From Anisodus tanguticus (lineage: Eukaryota; Streptophyta; Magnoliopsida; Solanales; Solanaceae), in the NCBI GenBank assembly GCA_034509755.1, contig CM067539.1:63436513-63500512 (forward strand): a DNA stretch of 64,000 bases. Direction: 5' to 3'. The notes beneath the pieces were generated by a model. That model had not been told where the DNA came from and did not search any database. It saw only the letters and a list, made by a program, of their open reading frames with translations. Shown piece by piece: positions 46,201 to 56,558 of the stretch. Both the position numbers and the translations under genes were made by a program. Position 1 is the first letter of the stretch; every line of letters begins with the position of its first letter.

Positions 46201-46500
46201 GAAACCTTCTTCTAGAGCTTAATTGTCCCTTACATAAGGCATCCCTTGTCTACTGTGATAACATATCTGTTGTTTACTTATCTCATAACCCGGTTCAGCA
46301 TCAGCGAACCAAACATATTGAGGATGAATATTCATTTTGTTCGTGAGAAGGTTGTCATGGGCCATGTTCGGGTGTTACATGTTCCTTCTTCCTATCAGTA
46401 TGCAAATATATTTACTAGGGGACTTCCTCGGCAACTGTTCCTTGACTTCATATCCAATCTGAGCGTCATGCATCCTACCGCTCCAACTGAGGGGGTGTCA
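43221..46500 (+). pseudogene. Copia pol, element D, changed RT active site
   Basis: The longest intact part is 43221-44093 (290 codons): protease WYIDTGATSYL, then GAG-pre-integrase (TWRNRLGHPG) and integrase (FDIIHVNLWTS; YYLVFLDDFSHFLW). Integrase continues at 44172-44654 (FRIFGCLCYP). A proline-rich, CCCCAC-rich linker (44640-44850) follows. RT: 45239-45430 (HQLDVKNAFLHGDL) and 45465-46346, in which the active site reads YIDE (45534-45545) instead of YVDD. RNase H: YTDADWDG, WSTKWQATLFCSSAEAEYRG, CDNISVVYLSHN, then a frameshift near 46320. Confidence 0.88.
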
Positions 46501-46612
46501 TAGAAAATAAATAAATATTCTCCATACATTCTGTAATTATTATTCTAGTGCAATTAGGTAAAGTAGAGATCCTTATACAATTAGATTTGTAATTGTAAAT
46601 ACTTATATATAT
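46496..46612 (+). repeat. 3' LTR of Copia element D, truncated
   Basis: Starts TGTCATAGAAAATAAAT directly after GAGGGGG. It matches the 5' LTR through ATTGTAAATACTTATATATA and then stops. Confidence 0.75.
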
Positions 46613-46617
46613 GGTAT

Positions 46618-46737
46618 ATCGGAAACAGTCTATCTACCTTCAACATGTAGAATTAAGTAACGCTATGTATATACCACCCTCCCCAAACTTCATTTGTGAA
46701 ACTTCACTCGCTATGTTTATTGTTGTTGTTGTTGTTA
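46618..46737 (+). mobile_element. TS-like SINE 3' end with TTG tail
   Basis: Reads GGAAACAGTCTATCTACCTT, then CCACCCTCCCCAAACTTCAT, then CACTCGCTATG and a TTGTTGTTGTTGTTG tail, the 3' half of the Solanaceae TS SINE. The tRNA-like head is absent. It replaces the last part of element D's 3' LTR. Confidence 0.75.
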
Positions 46738-46749
46738 CTGTCTTTATTA

Positions 46750-46996
46750 TTCTCTTTTTTTCATTTTAAGTGTCTTATTTTCTTTTTTGCTTTGTCCCAA
46801 AATGAATGTCTATTTTCACATTTAGTAAGTTAACAATACAAAAATCCTACATGACAAGTTTATAATCACAAAACTAAATAACATTTTAATACATCATACA
46901 TTTTTTAATTTAAGACCACAAAATTTTAAAATCTATTTTTATTTCTTAAATTTTATATCTATTATAATTAAGACACTTTAACTAAGAGGGAGGGAG
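46750..46996. mobile_element. Stowaway/Mariner-like MITE, diverged
   Basis: Right end AAGTGTCTTAATT type in reverse (AATTAAGACACTTTAACTAAG-GGAGGGAG) followed by TA. The left end (CTCTTTTTTTCATTTTAAG then TGTCTTATTTTC) is an imperfect inverted match preceded by TA. About 247 bp, AT-rich, non-coding. Confidence 0.6.
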
Positions 46997-47179
46997 TACA
47001 AGCTTTACGATAAATTTGAGATCGCAATGAAAAAATGGGGATAAATATGAAAGTCCTTTATGTATCATTCAAAAATTAGTAGGAGTCTATGTCATAGCGT
47101 AAATGGAGGAGGAATGGGACGAGCGATTAGTCGGTAAGGGAGACAAGCCATAATTGTGATATCTCACATCTTCAACATA

Positions 47180-47405
47180 CTCCCTCTTCTCATATTAGTT
47201 AGACACATTATTAAAATATTAGTTTTAAATTATTTAGCTATTTTTTTTAAAATAAAATAAAATTAATTAAGTATTTTTTACTTTATTTTTAATATTAATT
47301 ATTTTTTTAAAGTAATCAATATTAATTAAAGTATAATTAATTAAAAATACTATTAAAATATTATTCTTATTTAGAAATTGATATATTAATATGAGAATGA
47401 GGGAG
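47180..47405. mobile_element. Stowaway MITE
   Basis: Terminal inverted repeats CTCCCTCTTCTCATATTA and TAATATGAGAATGAGGGAG (one-base difference), flanked by TA on both sides (47178-47179 and 47406-47407). 226 bp, extremely AT-rich inside. Non-autonomous Tc1/Mariner type. Confidence 0.85.
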
Positions 47406-47756
47406 TACATACTACATACAGTGAAGTGATTGGATGAAAAGGAGGTCCTTTTCTCAATGCAAAATAAGAGGAGTAATGGGAGGGAAAGGAAAATAACGTC
47501 AATCAATCAAAAGGAAAAGAAAAGCACAATGATTGCATAGTCAGTTTGTGAAAACATCCGATTTGAAGTTGGAGTTGGCCTTTAGGTTTAGGGCTCACAT
47601 TTTCCAATCTGATTGAACACATCAGAGCCTTACTTTGTCGGATCAATCTCATTACTATTGCACTTATTAAGGTTGTGCAAATTTTAATTTTTTTTAATTA
47701 TTATTTTAGGAGATTTACAGTGTTTTCATATTTTCCCTCCACCTTATTCAAATCTT

Positions 47757-48026
47757 TGCTCCAAAAGGTGGAATCTCCCACCCCAGGAAAATTGTGGTAG
47801 GGTAAACTTTTTAAAGTGACTGGTCCCACCGCATTACGGCCCCATACCCCAGAAAATCCCACCTTCGGCCTGGCCCTACGGATTAGTATACACCGCTTGG
47901 CCCTACGCGTATGGAGGGATTTTTTTGGGGGAACACAGTTCCACTCTCGCTGATCAGAGGACTCGAACACGGAACCTCAGACAACAATACCCTGATGTAT
48001 TGGCCACTGAGCCAAACACTTTGGAT
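47757..48026 (-). mobile_element. tRNA-derived SINE with 17-bp target duplication
   Basis: Exact 17-bp duplications CACCTTATTCAAATCTT lie at 47740-47756 and 48027-48043. On the - strand the head holds box A TGGCTCAGTGGCC (48002-48014) and box B GGTTCCGTGTTCGAGTCC (47959-47976) with tRNA-like spacing. The body (GGTGGGATTTTCTGGGGTAT type) runs left for about 190 bp. Length 270 bp. This is a full SINE; its family name is not recognised. Confidence 0.85.
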
Positions 48027-48301
48027 CACCTTATTCAAATCTTGAATCTACTGATCGTGGATGAAGGTGTTTTACCACGAACAACACTCACTTATCAATT
48101 TTCATTGATTTGATAAATTATAATGAAAAAAGTGTTGTTAATTTATTGATATTAGGTTATCGATTTAGCGGTTTAAAAATGGTTTGCATTTCATTCAATA
48201 TTGGCAAATTGATAACTTTTTTAAAAAAATTCTTAACAATTTAACCGATAACCACATAAAATTTATTAAATTCGACCTTTAATCCTATTAATTTACTTTT
48301 A

Positions 48302-48620
48302 GGGTCATTTGGTAGCTGATTTGGAAGTGAGTTATATTGGTATTAAATCCTACATAAGTAATATCACATTTGACAGTTGGTTAGGAGGTAAATTATTCAT
48401 GTTAAAAATTATACGATGTTTGGTTTGCAATTTAGAAACTCGCATATCTAATACTTATATAAGTTATAAGAGAATTTATGTATTATTTTACACAGATAGA
48501 AGGTGGAATAAGTAATGCATGAATAACTAAATTTCGCATAACTAATCTCTAAATAAAATAATATATAAATTTTCTTATTACTAATTTTTATATAAAATAA
48601 TACATAAATTTTCTCACAAC
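48302..48620. mobile_element. hAT-like MITE fragment
   Basis: Starts GGGTCATTTGGTAGCTGATT and carries internal GCATGAATAACTAAATTTCG and GCATAACTAATCTC blocks common in Solanaceae MITEs with GTTTGGT ends. The right terminal repeat was not found, so the end is approximate. Confidence 0.4.
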
Positions 48621-48820
48621 TATCCTAGTATTCACACTAGATTCATAGATATTTTTTGATGGTTTCGAATAGATTGTCTATTAATGTGTTAAGGTTCTTC
48701 GTTAGGTTCTAGTTTTACACTATTGTCCCCAACGAGTACATATTTGCTGTCTTCCCTATGTTGGCACTTACTTTAGTTTAAGCTTAAGAGGAGTCGAACC
48801 ATGCTCTTATCTACTAACTA

Positions 48821-49072
48821 CTCCCTCCGTCCTGAATCTGAATTGGGATTATGAGGTTCATACTAATTAACGTTGTGAATTTGGATATACAATATTTTAT
48901 TTTTTTAAAAAAGATAAAAATTACATATTCAAAAATTATATAAAAAATACTATAAGTCAGAATAGTTTACAATTCAAAAAATCTAGAAAGTATCTAAAAC
49001 AATTATGATCAAAGAAAATATTTTTTGACTAACCAAAAAGTAACTAAGACAATCTTTAGGAGATAGAGGAAG
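48821..49072. mobile_element. Stowaway-like MITE
   Basis: Left end CTCCCTCCGTCCTGAATC after TA (48819-48820). Right end GGAGATAGAGGAAG before TA (49073-49074). The ends are imperfect inverted copies. About 252 bp with AT-rich interior. Confidence 0.65.
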
Positions 49073-49341
49073 TATTATTATATTACCGGTTCCTTTTTAT
49101 ATTTTATATTACGGGTTCGAAAAATATAAGTTGTCAACCCATATCCGTTAAACCAATAAGTGAATTGTTAACGTTTGCTAATCTATAATCGATATTCTAA
49201 TGATTCGTAAAACCTCAATTTAGTATGTTTACAATTGATAACGTTCAAAATCAAACTGATGAATAAACAGCCCAAGCACTAATTATTACTCCTTTGCCAT
49301 CACTGAATTTTTAATTCAATTATTATGTACGTACTACAATT

Positions 49342-50253
49342 AAACCTTTCTATAATAGCAACGTTTGTTCGAAAATTTCATGGCCGCTATAATAAGGTGT
49401 TGTTATATATGTATACCGGCTTTTGATATTTAGATTTTATTTAGCTGTTATAAACAAAAGTACGCAAATAATTATTTTTCTATACTTTTTATGCGATAAA
49501 CGAAAATAATATACTACTTGTTAATTTTAAAATCTCAATTGATTTTCATATCTCATTAATTATAAATTAAAAACAATAAATTACAAATAATTTCATGACT
49601 AGTTGTACCATAACGATAATGAATTAAAATCTAAGGAATATATGTATTTAAAATTAATTGAAAATTTAACTGCAATTTCAAGTTTGACGTAAAAATTCTA
49701 CAATTGTAGGTTGTTTAATAAATTTCAGTCTATTAGCAATAATATAACGCTTGAATTGAAAATAAATTTGTCCAAATTTTTAGCAAAAGGTAATTCAGTA
49801 GTTTCCCCTTGAAGGATGTCTAAGAGCTTATCAGTTAACTCTTCTATCTCACTCCAATTAGCAATAGGTTGATCATTAACAATTTCATTACCAAAATCAA
49901 GTAAATAAGTCTCAAAATTATAGAAAATAGGTAGATAGAAAACATATGATTTTGAAAATTTTCAAGACTAAATTAGATCACTATGAGAAATATATGTTTT
50001 TCCTTTTAGATATTCATACTTGAAATTTACTATGTGCATGACATTAATGATGATTATCATAAATATTTTAATATTTTATACATAATATACTTCTTATAAA
50101 ATATTGTGCGTACCGCTATAATGAATGTTATTGTTGTTATAGATAGAATGTTGTTATAGAAAAGTAAAATATAACATGAAAAATCGATTTCAGAGAAAAT
50201 CATGTCGTTATAGTGAAATATTGTTATACCGAAGGCAATTATAGAGAGGTTTG
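49342..50253. mobile_element. Element with inverted ends AAACCTYTCTATAAT
   Basis: Left end AAACCTTTCTATAATAGCAACG. The right end, reversed, is AAACCTCTCTATAATTGC. The interior also has matching GTTATA-rich subterminal blocks (GGTGTTGTTATATATG at left, GAAATATTGTTATACCG at right). About 0.9 kb, non-coding, so a non-autonomous DNA element. The class was not determined. Confidence 0.55.
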
Positions 50254-50740
50254 CATGTATTAACATTACAAATTGAAGCTAAATATTCTTCTAGTTCTTG
50301 TTAATTATATGATATTATTTTACGTCATTTTTAAAAAATAACATACTTTTATATTTGAAAACATCTAATTATAGATTTTTTTATTTTACTTTTATGGAGG
50401 CTGTGTACTTTGGGTCTTAATTAAGTGAATGATGTATTAATATTGTATTTATATGTGAATTAACTTAATGTCTTGACCATAAAATCATATATTATACGGT
50501 CGGTTAGATATCATTGTATTCTTTAGTTGTCTTATTTTCTGAAATATTTTGTGTCATTTAACTTATGGTGCTTTAATCAGATTCGTCTCATGCTATACAC
50601 GTCTCCTAAAATTATATCTATCTAACTAGTGCATTTTTTGTCTGTATTTGAGCTAACAAAGTTTGAATTGGACTTTATTTGTGGCCCAACAGGCAAATAT
50701 TTTAAGCCACACCCAATAACGGCCCTGTGATAAATTTCAA

Positions 50741-50990
50741 GGGGTCGTTTGGTACATTGTATAAGCTGAGATATCTCAGCACTAATTTTGAGATTAATTT
50801 TGTATCATGTTTGATACAAGCTATAAATTGAGATAAATTTATACTTTGTACCAAATAAAATATAAAATGAAGCCTAAATTTAAAGATGGAATATCCCACA
50901 TTATCCCATTAACCTTGGGATTATTTTATCCCATCTCCTAGATTGGATAAATTGGTCTCAGGATTATAATTCCGAGATAATTTTGTTTGC
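50741..50990. mobile_element. hAT-like MITE, right end missing
   Basis: Starts GGGGTCGTTTGGTACATTGT and has ATCCCACATTATCCCATTAA and GGATTATAATTCCGAGATAA blocks, the same style as 9169-9398. A matching CCAAACGACCCC right end was not seen. Confidence 0.45.
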
Positions 50991-51236
50991 ATATTGATTT
51001 TGATAGTTATATTATTTTATAGCTAGTAGAAGCAACTGACAATCTAAAATATTTTCTCCATTCATGCTATCTCCATTTTCTGAAGGCCATGCTAATCTTC
51101 TGTATCATTTCATTATTATCATATATTCCGGAAATGGACATTTAATGGTATTCTTGTGTTTATTTTACCTGAAGGTATTTGATAGATTTAATGTCCTATG
51201 AATATGAGTAATGTTTAAGTTGAGCCTTGTTATGTG

Positions 51237-51550
51237 TGAAAGAAATAATTCATTCATTATTTTCATTAATAAAAGAGTATATATACAATTTACAATTTTC
51301 ATAATAGAAAAATTCTATTTCTATTCTAATACCAAAATCCTATTATAATTGTACAAGAATCCTACAATTATGGTAAGTGTATACTACTAATAAATACAAT
51401 AATTTTACACTAAATTACTACCTTAAAACCGTGATATACACTTATATATGGTAAGTGTATATCACGGTCCAAAACAGTTTCAAATACCATAAGACCCGTG
51501 ATATACACTTTGCATAGTAAGTGTATATCACGGGTATACACAGTTTATCA
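51237..51550 (-). repeat. 3' LTR of element B, with two perfect hairpins
   Basis: TGAAAGAAATAATTC to GTTTATCA on the + strand; CACCCCCGCAGT, the reversed polypurine tract, follows. It holds two inverted repeats with 16-bp perfect arms: 51428-51468 (ACCGTGATATACACTT and its reverse complement, loop 9) and 51495-51534 (CCCGTGATATACACTT and its reverse complement, loop 8). A TATATATAC-type box lies near 51277-51286. Confidence 0.92.
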
Positions 51551-54514
51551 CACCCCCGCAGTCATAGCGGGCAGTTTTCGTACGCTGAGATTGTCCCTGA
51601 AATCTTCAAAAAGGACCGAGGGAAGACCTTTGGTAAAGATGTCTGCAATTTGATACCTGGAAGGGACATGGCAGACGCGTACTTGTCCTCGAGCTACCTT
51701 TTCTCGAACAAAGTGCATATCCATCTCTATATGTTTAGTGTGTTGGTGCTGAACCGGATTTCCAAAAACGTAGATGGCACTAATATTATCACAATAAGCC
51801 AAGGTAACTTTCTGAATAGGACAATGAAGCTCTAAAAGAAGATTACGAAACCAACAGGATTCAGAGACCACATTGGCTACCTTCGATACTCGGCCTCTGC
51901 ATTGGAGCGTGATAAAGTCGACTGACGCTTGGCAGACCAAGTTATTACCAAGAAACATACAATAGCCAGACGTAGAACGTCTGGTGTCTGGACAACCCCC
52001 CACCCCACCCAATCAGCATTTGTATACGAGATAAGTGTAGACGTCGACAAAGGATATAAATGTAAGTCATAGTCAAGTGTCCCCTGGATGTACCGAATGA
52101 TGCATTTGAGCGTATTAATGTGCTCATCCATGGGATCATGCATAAACAAACACACCTGTTGTACGTCATATGTAATATCTGGTCTCGTGAATGTAAGATA
52201 CTGAAGGTCCCCTGCAAGACTGCGATATCGGGTCGGATCCTTAAAAGGCGAGCCAGCCCCAGCACCCAACTTGGGTTTAGTATCAACATGAGTGGAAGTG
52301 GACTTACAGGATGACATCGCATCCCTCTCAATGATCTCAGCGGCATACTTCCTCTGGGATAAGAACAACGAGTGACAGCAATCCCCAAAAAATAACTCAA
52401 CGGTCCCAAGTATTTCATAGCAAACTTAGAACTGAGCATTGTCATGATAGATTGGCGTAATGTATCAGAAAAGACAGTCAAGATAATATCATCCACATAT
52501 AATAGTATATAAGCCAAGGAAGAACCACGACGATATATGTACAATGAATTATCCGACCTGCTGTAAGAGAACCCAATAGTCGAAACATAGTCTGCAAACC
52601 TCTTATACCACGCCCGTGGAGACTGCTTAAGCCCATAAAAGGACTTCTTCAATAAACAGACATGATGGGGATATTTGGGATCCATAAACCCCAAGTGACT
52701 GGTCTTTGGCTCGGGGGAGAATTAGGCAGATTTTGGGAAATATCGGGACACGTGACGGACTGGCCAGCAGGTAGTGGGCTTGCTGGCCCAATTTGGGAAC
52801 GGTTGCATGCTGGCCCAATTCGGGAACTGGCAGGGACGGTAGAAACCGAGACTATACCAGTTTGGGCATTGGGCTGGGTACTTGGCCCAATAACTGGACA
52901 ATGCGCAGTAGGCAGTGGTGGTACTGTAGACCCAGCGGGCAGTGGGCCCGCTGGTGATTTTGGGTGCGGGGCTCGTCCGATAAATGGTGGATAATATAAG
53001 GGAAGACACCGTGATCCAAAAAATTATACGAACTAGGCACGGGACTACTCACTTTAGCAAACGGAATTTGGGACTCATAAAAAATAACATGGCGACTAAT
53101 GATGATTTTATTAGATGATAAATCAAAACAGTTGTAGCCACGATGATTAGACGAATAACCCAAAAACACACAGGGGGTAGAACGGGCCTGACGTTTGTTA
53201 ATTGTGATGGACGGAAACAACAGATAACATAAGATCCCAAAGACCCTAAGATGTGAATACGATGGAGTCTTATTATATAAAATTTGAAGAGGGGACGAGT
53301 ATGTAAAACGTTTGATAGGAAGAATATTAAGAAGATAGGTAGTCATTTGTAGAGCATGATGTCAAAACGAAGGGGGTACGGAAGCATGAATCAATAAAGT
53401 TCGGACAATGTTATTAATTGTACGAATTTTGCGTTCGGCTTTCCCATTTTGTGAAGACATACGAGGACAACAAAAACGGAAATTAATCCCACTATTAGCA
53501 CAAAAATTTCAAAATATCCCATTATCATATTCTTTGCCATTATCACATTGAATATTTTTTATTTTCCGTTCGAATTGGTTCTAATAAATGCTCTAAATTT
53601 TAAGAAAGTGGAAAAAACTTGAGATTTTTTCGCTATCGAAAAAGTCTATAAGAATTTAGAATAATCACCGAGAAATAGAACATAATAACGATGACCCAAA
53701 GAACTCAGAACAAGAGATGTCCATAAATCGCTATGAATAATATCAAATGACATTAAAGTATGAGAATTGAAGTCTACAAACGACAATCTAACATTTTTTT
53801 CTAAAGAACAAGATTGATAATTCGAAGTACTACGCGTACCCTTATATGAAATAAAATTCTTTTTATCTAAAGAAGACAAAATAGACGACCCCGGATGACC
53901 TAGATGAGCATGTCACAAGGAAGGAGCAAGGGCTGCAAAAGTGGATGGCAAGGCTGGACTCGAGAGACTGGAACTTGGCGTGATAAGATAAAGATCTCCC
54001 CTACTATCACACCTCATTAGAGGAATCCCCGTCTTGAAATCCTTCACAGAAAATCCAAATGGATCAAATTCAACAAATACAGAATTATCATTGGTGAATT
54101 TACGGGCATACACCAAATTTTTAATCAATTTAGGGGCATAAAGGGTATTTTTCAAAATAAGAGGTGGATGGGGAGGGGAGACAAAGTATTATGCCCGTAA
54201 CCACAAATTGGAATTGAATTAACATTACCAACAATTATACCACGATTGTTGCTCAAATTGAAATACGACGAGAGAGTACATGAGTCAGATGTCATGTGAG
54301 TAGTGGAGCCGATGTCCATGTACCAATTTGGATCCGAGGGATTTATTCCAAGTGTGTGCATCGCGGCTTCAATGTCAGTAGGAGTGGGCTCGCTGCATGA
54401 TGGGCCTGGTGGGGCCCATGCCTGCCTCCATGCTGACCCGGAACCCCACTGTATCGCTGTATCGGAACTGGGCCAGAACTGCTGGGCCGAAAGTGTGGCT
54501 GAAACTGGGCCCAA
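51548..54514 (-). pseudogene. Copia pol, element B, degraded
   Basis: Protease: 54514-54152, WYMDIGSTTHM (Thr of the DTG site changed to Ile). GAG-pre-integrase: 54155-53913. Integrase start: 53879-53646 (DIIHSDLWTSL; then LGDYSKFL where LDDYSHFLW is usual). Integrase rear: 53346-52852 (FRVFG-like LRVFGILCYL). A proline- and Gly-rich linker with many TGGGC motifs sits around 52730-52960. RT: 52694-51945 with YVDD at 52488-52499. RNase H: 52012-51548 (AYCDNISAIYVFGNPVQHQH; HIEMDMHFVREKVARGQV). Frames change at several points. Confidence 0.9.
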
Positions 54515-55452
54515 TTATCGTGGGCTGAAGGCGTAGGAAAGCAGAGACTGTTGGGCCACTGCCCACTGGTCCACGGCCAGGGGGACCAAGGCTGGGACCA
54601 GATGGGCTGTGGCCCACTGTTGTTGGGGCGGGACCCACTGCCAATGTTTTGGCTACCACCGCCACTCCCAGAACCGCCACATTTTTCCCCACGGTTTATT
54701 TCTTTATTTTTCCGAGTATTCTTGCCGCCACTGTGAGCACGATTTTGGCCCGAATTATCAACAAAATTCGAAGAATTTGTGGAGGACGTCATCATGACTA
54801 TAGGACTAGCACTGGTAGCCGTCTTCTTAGCCAATCCAGCTTCTTCCAAAGTAAGCATGGAGCATGCTTGATAGAACTTTGAGATAGGGTTACTTTGACG
54901 AATGAGAGTTCCAACGCTACTATAGGCCTCGGATAGACCAGAAACCATCTGTAGAACTAGACGATCTTCACTAACGGGCGCACCAACGTTGCGGAGTTGG
55001 TCCACCAATTCTTTCAACCTTTTGCAATAAGCTAAAACGTTCGGGAAATTTTCCATGTTGACGTGGAAAAATTCCTGCTCAAGAGTAACAACTCTGGAAT
55101 TTTGATTATCTTGGAATATGTCACGCAACCTATTCCAAGCAGCCATCACCGTAGCATCTGGCTCAATAATCTTCTGCAACAGGTAGGTAGAGATAGTGGA
55201 GTAAATCCACTGAAGGATGGTGGCATCAAGAGTCACCCACAACTTAGGATCATCCTCGCATTTAGGCACCTCCGTATCCTCATGAGTCGCGGGGATTATG
55301 TGATGGATGACTTGATGCGAGCATGCATGAATTTTGAACAGTTCGGCCCACATCTCATATTGGACGTTTTCTATTTTAAGAATAAGAGGGATGTGATTCT
55401 TGATGTTAGAAACAACTAGGGTAGGGTGAAACGTGTTCTTGGAGGTAGACAT
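54343..55452 (-). CDS. Copia gag, element B, open for 369 codons
   Basis: An unbroken frame from MSTSKNTFHPTLVVSN to the stop at 54343. Domain: UBN2-type Copia gag (MWAELFKIHACSHQVIHHI; WIYSTISTYLLQKIIEPD; FFHVNMENFPNVLAYCKRLK; LTLEEAGLAKK). Then a Gly/Ser/Asn-rich, basic tail (SGGKNTRKNKEINRG) and a Pro/Trp-rich end. In intact elements gag and pol form one polyprotein; here the frame is lost near 54400 before the protease. It is the best preserved transposon protein in the window; the element as a whole is not autonomous. Confidence 0.85.
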   Translation of the reverse strand: MSTSKNTFHPTLVVSNIKNHIPLILKIENVQYEMWAELFKIHACSHQVIHHIIPATHEDTEVPKCEDDPKLWVTLDATILQWIYSTISTYLLQKIIEPDATVMAAWNRLRDIFQDNQNSRVVTLEQEFFHVNMENFPNVLAYCKRLKELVDQLRNVGAPVSEDRLVLQMVSGLSEAYSSVGTLIRQSNPISKFYQACSMLTLEEAGLAKKTATSASPIVMMTSSTNSSNFVDNSGQNRAHSGGKNTRKNKEINRGEKCGGSGSGGGSQNIGSGSRPNNSGPQPIWSQPWSPWPWTSGQWPNSLCFPTPSAHDNWAQFQPHFRPSSSGPVPIQRYSGVPGQHGGRHGPHQAHHAASPLLLTLKPRCTHLE

Positions 55453-55580
55453 AACGAAAGAAAATTTGGTGAAGAAAGAAATAATTTCCGCGCACGAAAA
55501 CCGAGGAAGGGAGCTCGGAACCGGACTGTTTGGACGGAAAAAATTGGGGGGGGGGAATTAACCTAGACTTCTGATTACCA

Positions 55581-55879
55581 TGAAAGAAATAACCCCTTGA
55601 TTATTTTCATTAATGAAAGAATATATATACAATTTACAATTTCCATAATAGAAAAATCTTATTCCTATTCTAATACCAAAACCCTATTTTAATTGTACAA
55701 GAATCCTACAATTATGATAAGTGTACACTATTAATTAAATACAATAATTTTACACTAAATTACTACCTTAAAACCGTGATATACACTTATATATGGTAAG
55801 TGTATATCACGGTCCAAAACAGTTTCAAAGGCCATAAGACCCGTGATATACACTTTTCACGGGTATACACTGTTTATCA
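55581..55879 (-). repeat. 5' LTR of element B, second hairpin collapsed
   Basis: TGAAAGAAATAACCCC to GTTTATCA. The first hairpin is complete (around 55776-55815), but at the second the right arm is mostly gone (CCCGTGATATACACTT followed directly by TTCACGGG). This accounts for most of the 15-bp length difference from the other LTR. Confidence 0.9.
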
Positions 55880-55884
55880 ATGTG

Positions 55885-56558
55885 GATGTAAATGCTCTTA
55901 TATATACTTATAAGCAAGAGATTACATATGCATTTCGTAAATTTTTTCCTTATTTTATTATTATATCGTGCATTACAGCTTAAACAAAGAATCAAAACCT
56001 TCTAACGTTTCCTTTCTCAGATGGTGAACACACACTCATCCACTTTAACTGAGCAAGAGGATGTGCAACATGCGCGGCCTCTGCTTCCAACGAGTTATGT
56101 GGCTTTACAGTTACAGATAAGTAAAAGAATTGTTATAGAAAGCTAAAATATAATATAAAAATTATTTTTTGAAATTCTCTCTATATATTAAGGGATTAAA
56201 GAGGGAGTCAATGCATTAATTAAGTAATTAAAGAATATTGTGCTAGCAACTTTGTTGTATTATCCAATTAGAACAAGTAATTGACGGCCCCAAAAGAATT
56301 GGAGGTTTTACACGTGAGCTGCATGCCAATTATCAAAAGAAGGCAAAAACCATAATCCTAATTTAGTGCCAATTCTTATGTAATAAACTTATTAATTATT
56401 ATACTTTATTTCCTTAACTACCAGGTTGATTGAACAACTAGTAAAATTGTATTACTCAAAAAATCAAGTTGGTAAGTAACAACATGTAATTTCATATTGT
56501 TGCAGAATATTATGGTCCACCATTTCATATTGAACTTCTAACATTTTCTTTGTGGTAT
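55885..56558. other. Intergenic spacer between elements B and F, no gene seen
   Basis: AT-rich DNA of 674 bp. A short stretch (TTGTTATAGAAAGCTAAAATATAA, about 56130-56153, quoted in part) resembles the right subterminal part of the element at 49342-50253. Nothing else is recognised. Confidence 0.4.

Larger units (their letters stand above)
42033..46612 (+). mobile_element. Copia LTR retrotransposon with truncated 3' LTR (element D)
   Basis: 5' LTR at 42033-42196 (about 164 bp, ending TTCTACA), then a tRNA-Met primer site TGGTATCAGAAG (42197-42208). Domains run gag, protease, integrase, RT, RNase H, then the polypurine tract ACTGAGGGGG and a 3' LTR from 46496. After about 46612 the 3' LTR is replaced by a TS-like SINE end, so no duplication can be checked. 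Same family as element C. Coding is broken at several points. Confidence 0.88.
51237..55879 (-). mobile_element. Complete Copia LTR retrotransposon (element B), sister of element A
   Basis: LTRs at 51237-51550 and 55581-55879, with exact ATGTG duplications at 51232-51236 and 55880-55884. Gag, protease, integrase, RT and RNase H follow in Copia order from right to left. The primer site (reverse of 55568-55580) is TGGTATCAGAAG-like with one extra base. Its proteins align along their length with element A (for example NTFHPxLxxSNIKNHIP; YVSTIGFSYSRSDNSL). 4643 bp. Frameshifts and changed active-site residues show it is dead, though gag is still open. Confidence 0.95.

Noticed and set aside
47950..48020. 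Possible tRNA gene on the - strand
   Set aside because: Boxes A and B are present, but no full cloverleaf; the 17-bp duplications show a SINE.
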